Below are positions 5,752 through 5,777 of a stretch of DNA of 5,777 nucleotides, piece by piece. The DNA comes from an uncultured Peptoniphilus sp. GTDB lineage: Bacteria; Bacillota; Clostridia; Tissierellales; Peptoniphilaceae. The DNA lies in contig CABQNX010000048.1 of NCBI GenBank assembly GCA_902465645.1, positions 1 through 5,777 on the forward strand, written 5' to 3'. Positions within the stretch are counted from its first letter, which is position 1. Each line of letters opens with the position of its first letter. The position numbers and the translations under genes are program-made. The notes beneath the pieces are model-generated. The model was not told the DNA's origin and searched no databases. It worked only from the letters and a program-made list of their open reading frames with translations.

Positions 5752-5777
5752 TATTACATAAACTACAAAGCAAGTTA
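5734..5777 (-). CDS. C-terminal end of a second small membrane protein, cut by the window edge
   Basis: Only the last 13 codons are inside the window. Read leftward they give TCFVVYVISRRNE and a TAA stop at 5734-5736. This matches the end of the 60-residue protein (TTLIIYFISRRNE) in hydrophobic pattern and in the final ISRRNE. I infer a tandem paralogue whose body lies beyond position 5777. The piece is very short, so it rests on the similarity to its neighbour, including the shared 3' flank. Confidence 0.6.
   Translation of the reverse strand, partial: TCFVVYVISRRNE

Overview
The window is low-GC, AT-rich DNA with strong GGAGG ribosome binding sites, consensus sigma-A-type promoters, T-box leaders and lipoprotein signal peptides. 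This points to a Firmicute. The protein style fits an anaerobic Clostridia/Tissierellia-type organism such as Peptoniphilus or Anaerococcus, but that genus-level guess is inference. Every gene I can support lies on the minus strand, so transcription runs from right to left.

From the right: a truncated gene at the window edge (5734-5777) and an intact 60-residue membrane protein gene (5465-5647) appear to be tandem copies of one small gene. Next comes a consensus promoter, a T-box riboswitch leader with terminator (5150-5406), and a lipoprotein gene for a TrpX-type ABC-transporter substrate-binding protein (4140-5117). A second promoter, T-box leader and terminator (3781-4038) follow. They precede a three-gene operon: a paralogous binding protein (2764-3762), a TTG-started permease (1845-2729) and an ATPase (1064-1858), closed by a hairpin terminator (1021-1058). 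A separate promoter then drives a secreted protein of unknown function (26-937).

The main point is the transport system. The family is usually annotated as tryptophan or unknown-substrate uptake, but both leaders carry features that argue against tryptophan. The base triplet at the specifier position reads UAC (Tyr) in the leader of the full operon and UUC (Phe) in the leader of the lone binding protein. Both T-box bulges read UGGU, which matches the A73 discriminator of tRNA-Tyr and tRNA-Phe rather than the G73 of tRNA-Trp. I infer a modular aromatic amino acid importer: one permease/ATPase pair with a tyrosine-starvation-controlled binding protein, plus a phenylalanine-starvation-controlled binding protein that probably borrows the same membrane core. 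The leader and gene seem to have been duplicated as a unit, with the codon changed at one base.

There are no tRNA or rRNA genes, insertion sequences or CRISPR arrays. The two gene-free stretches over 300 bases (3763-4139 and 5118-5464) are almost entirely filled by the T-box leaders and their promoters.
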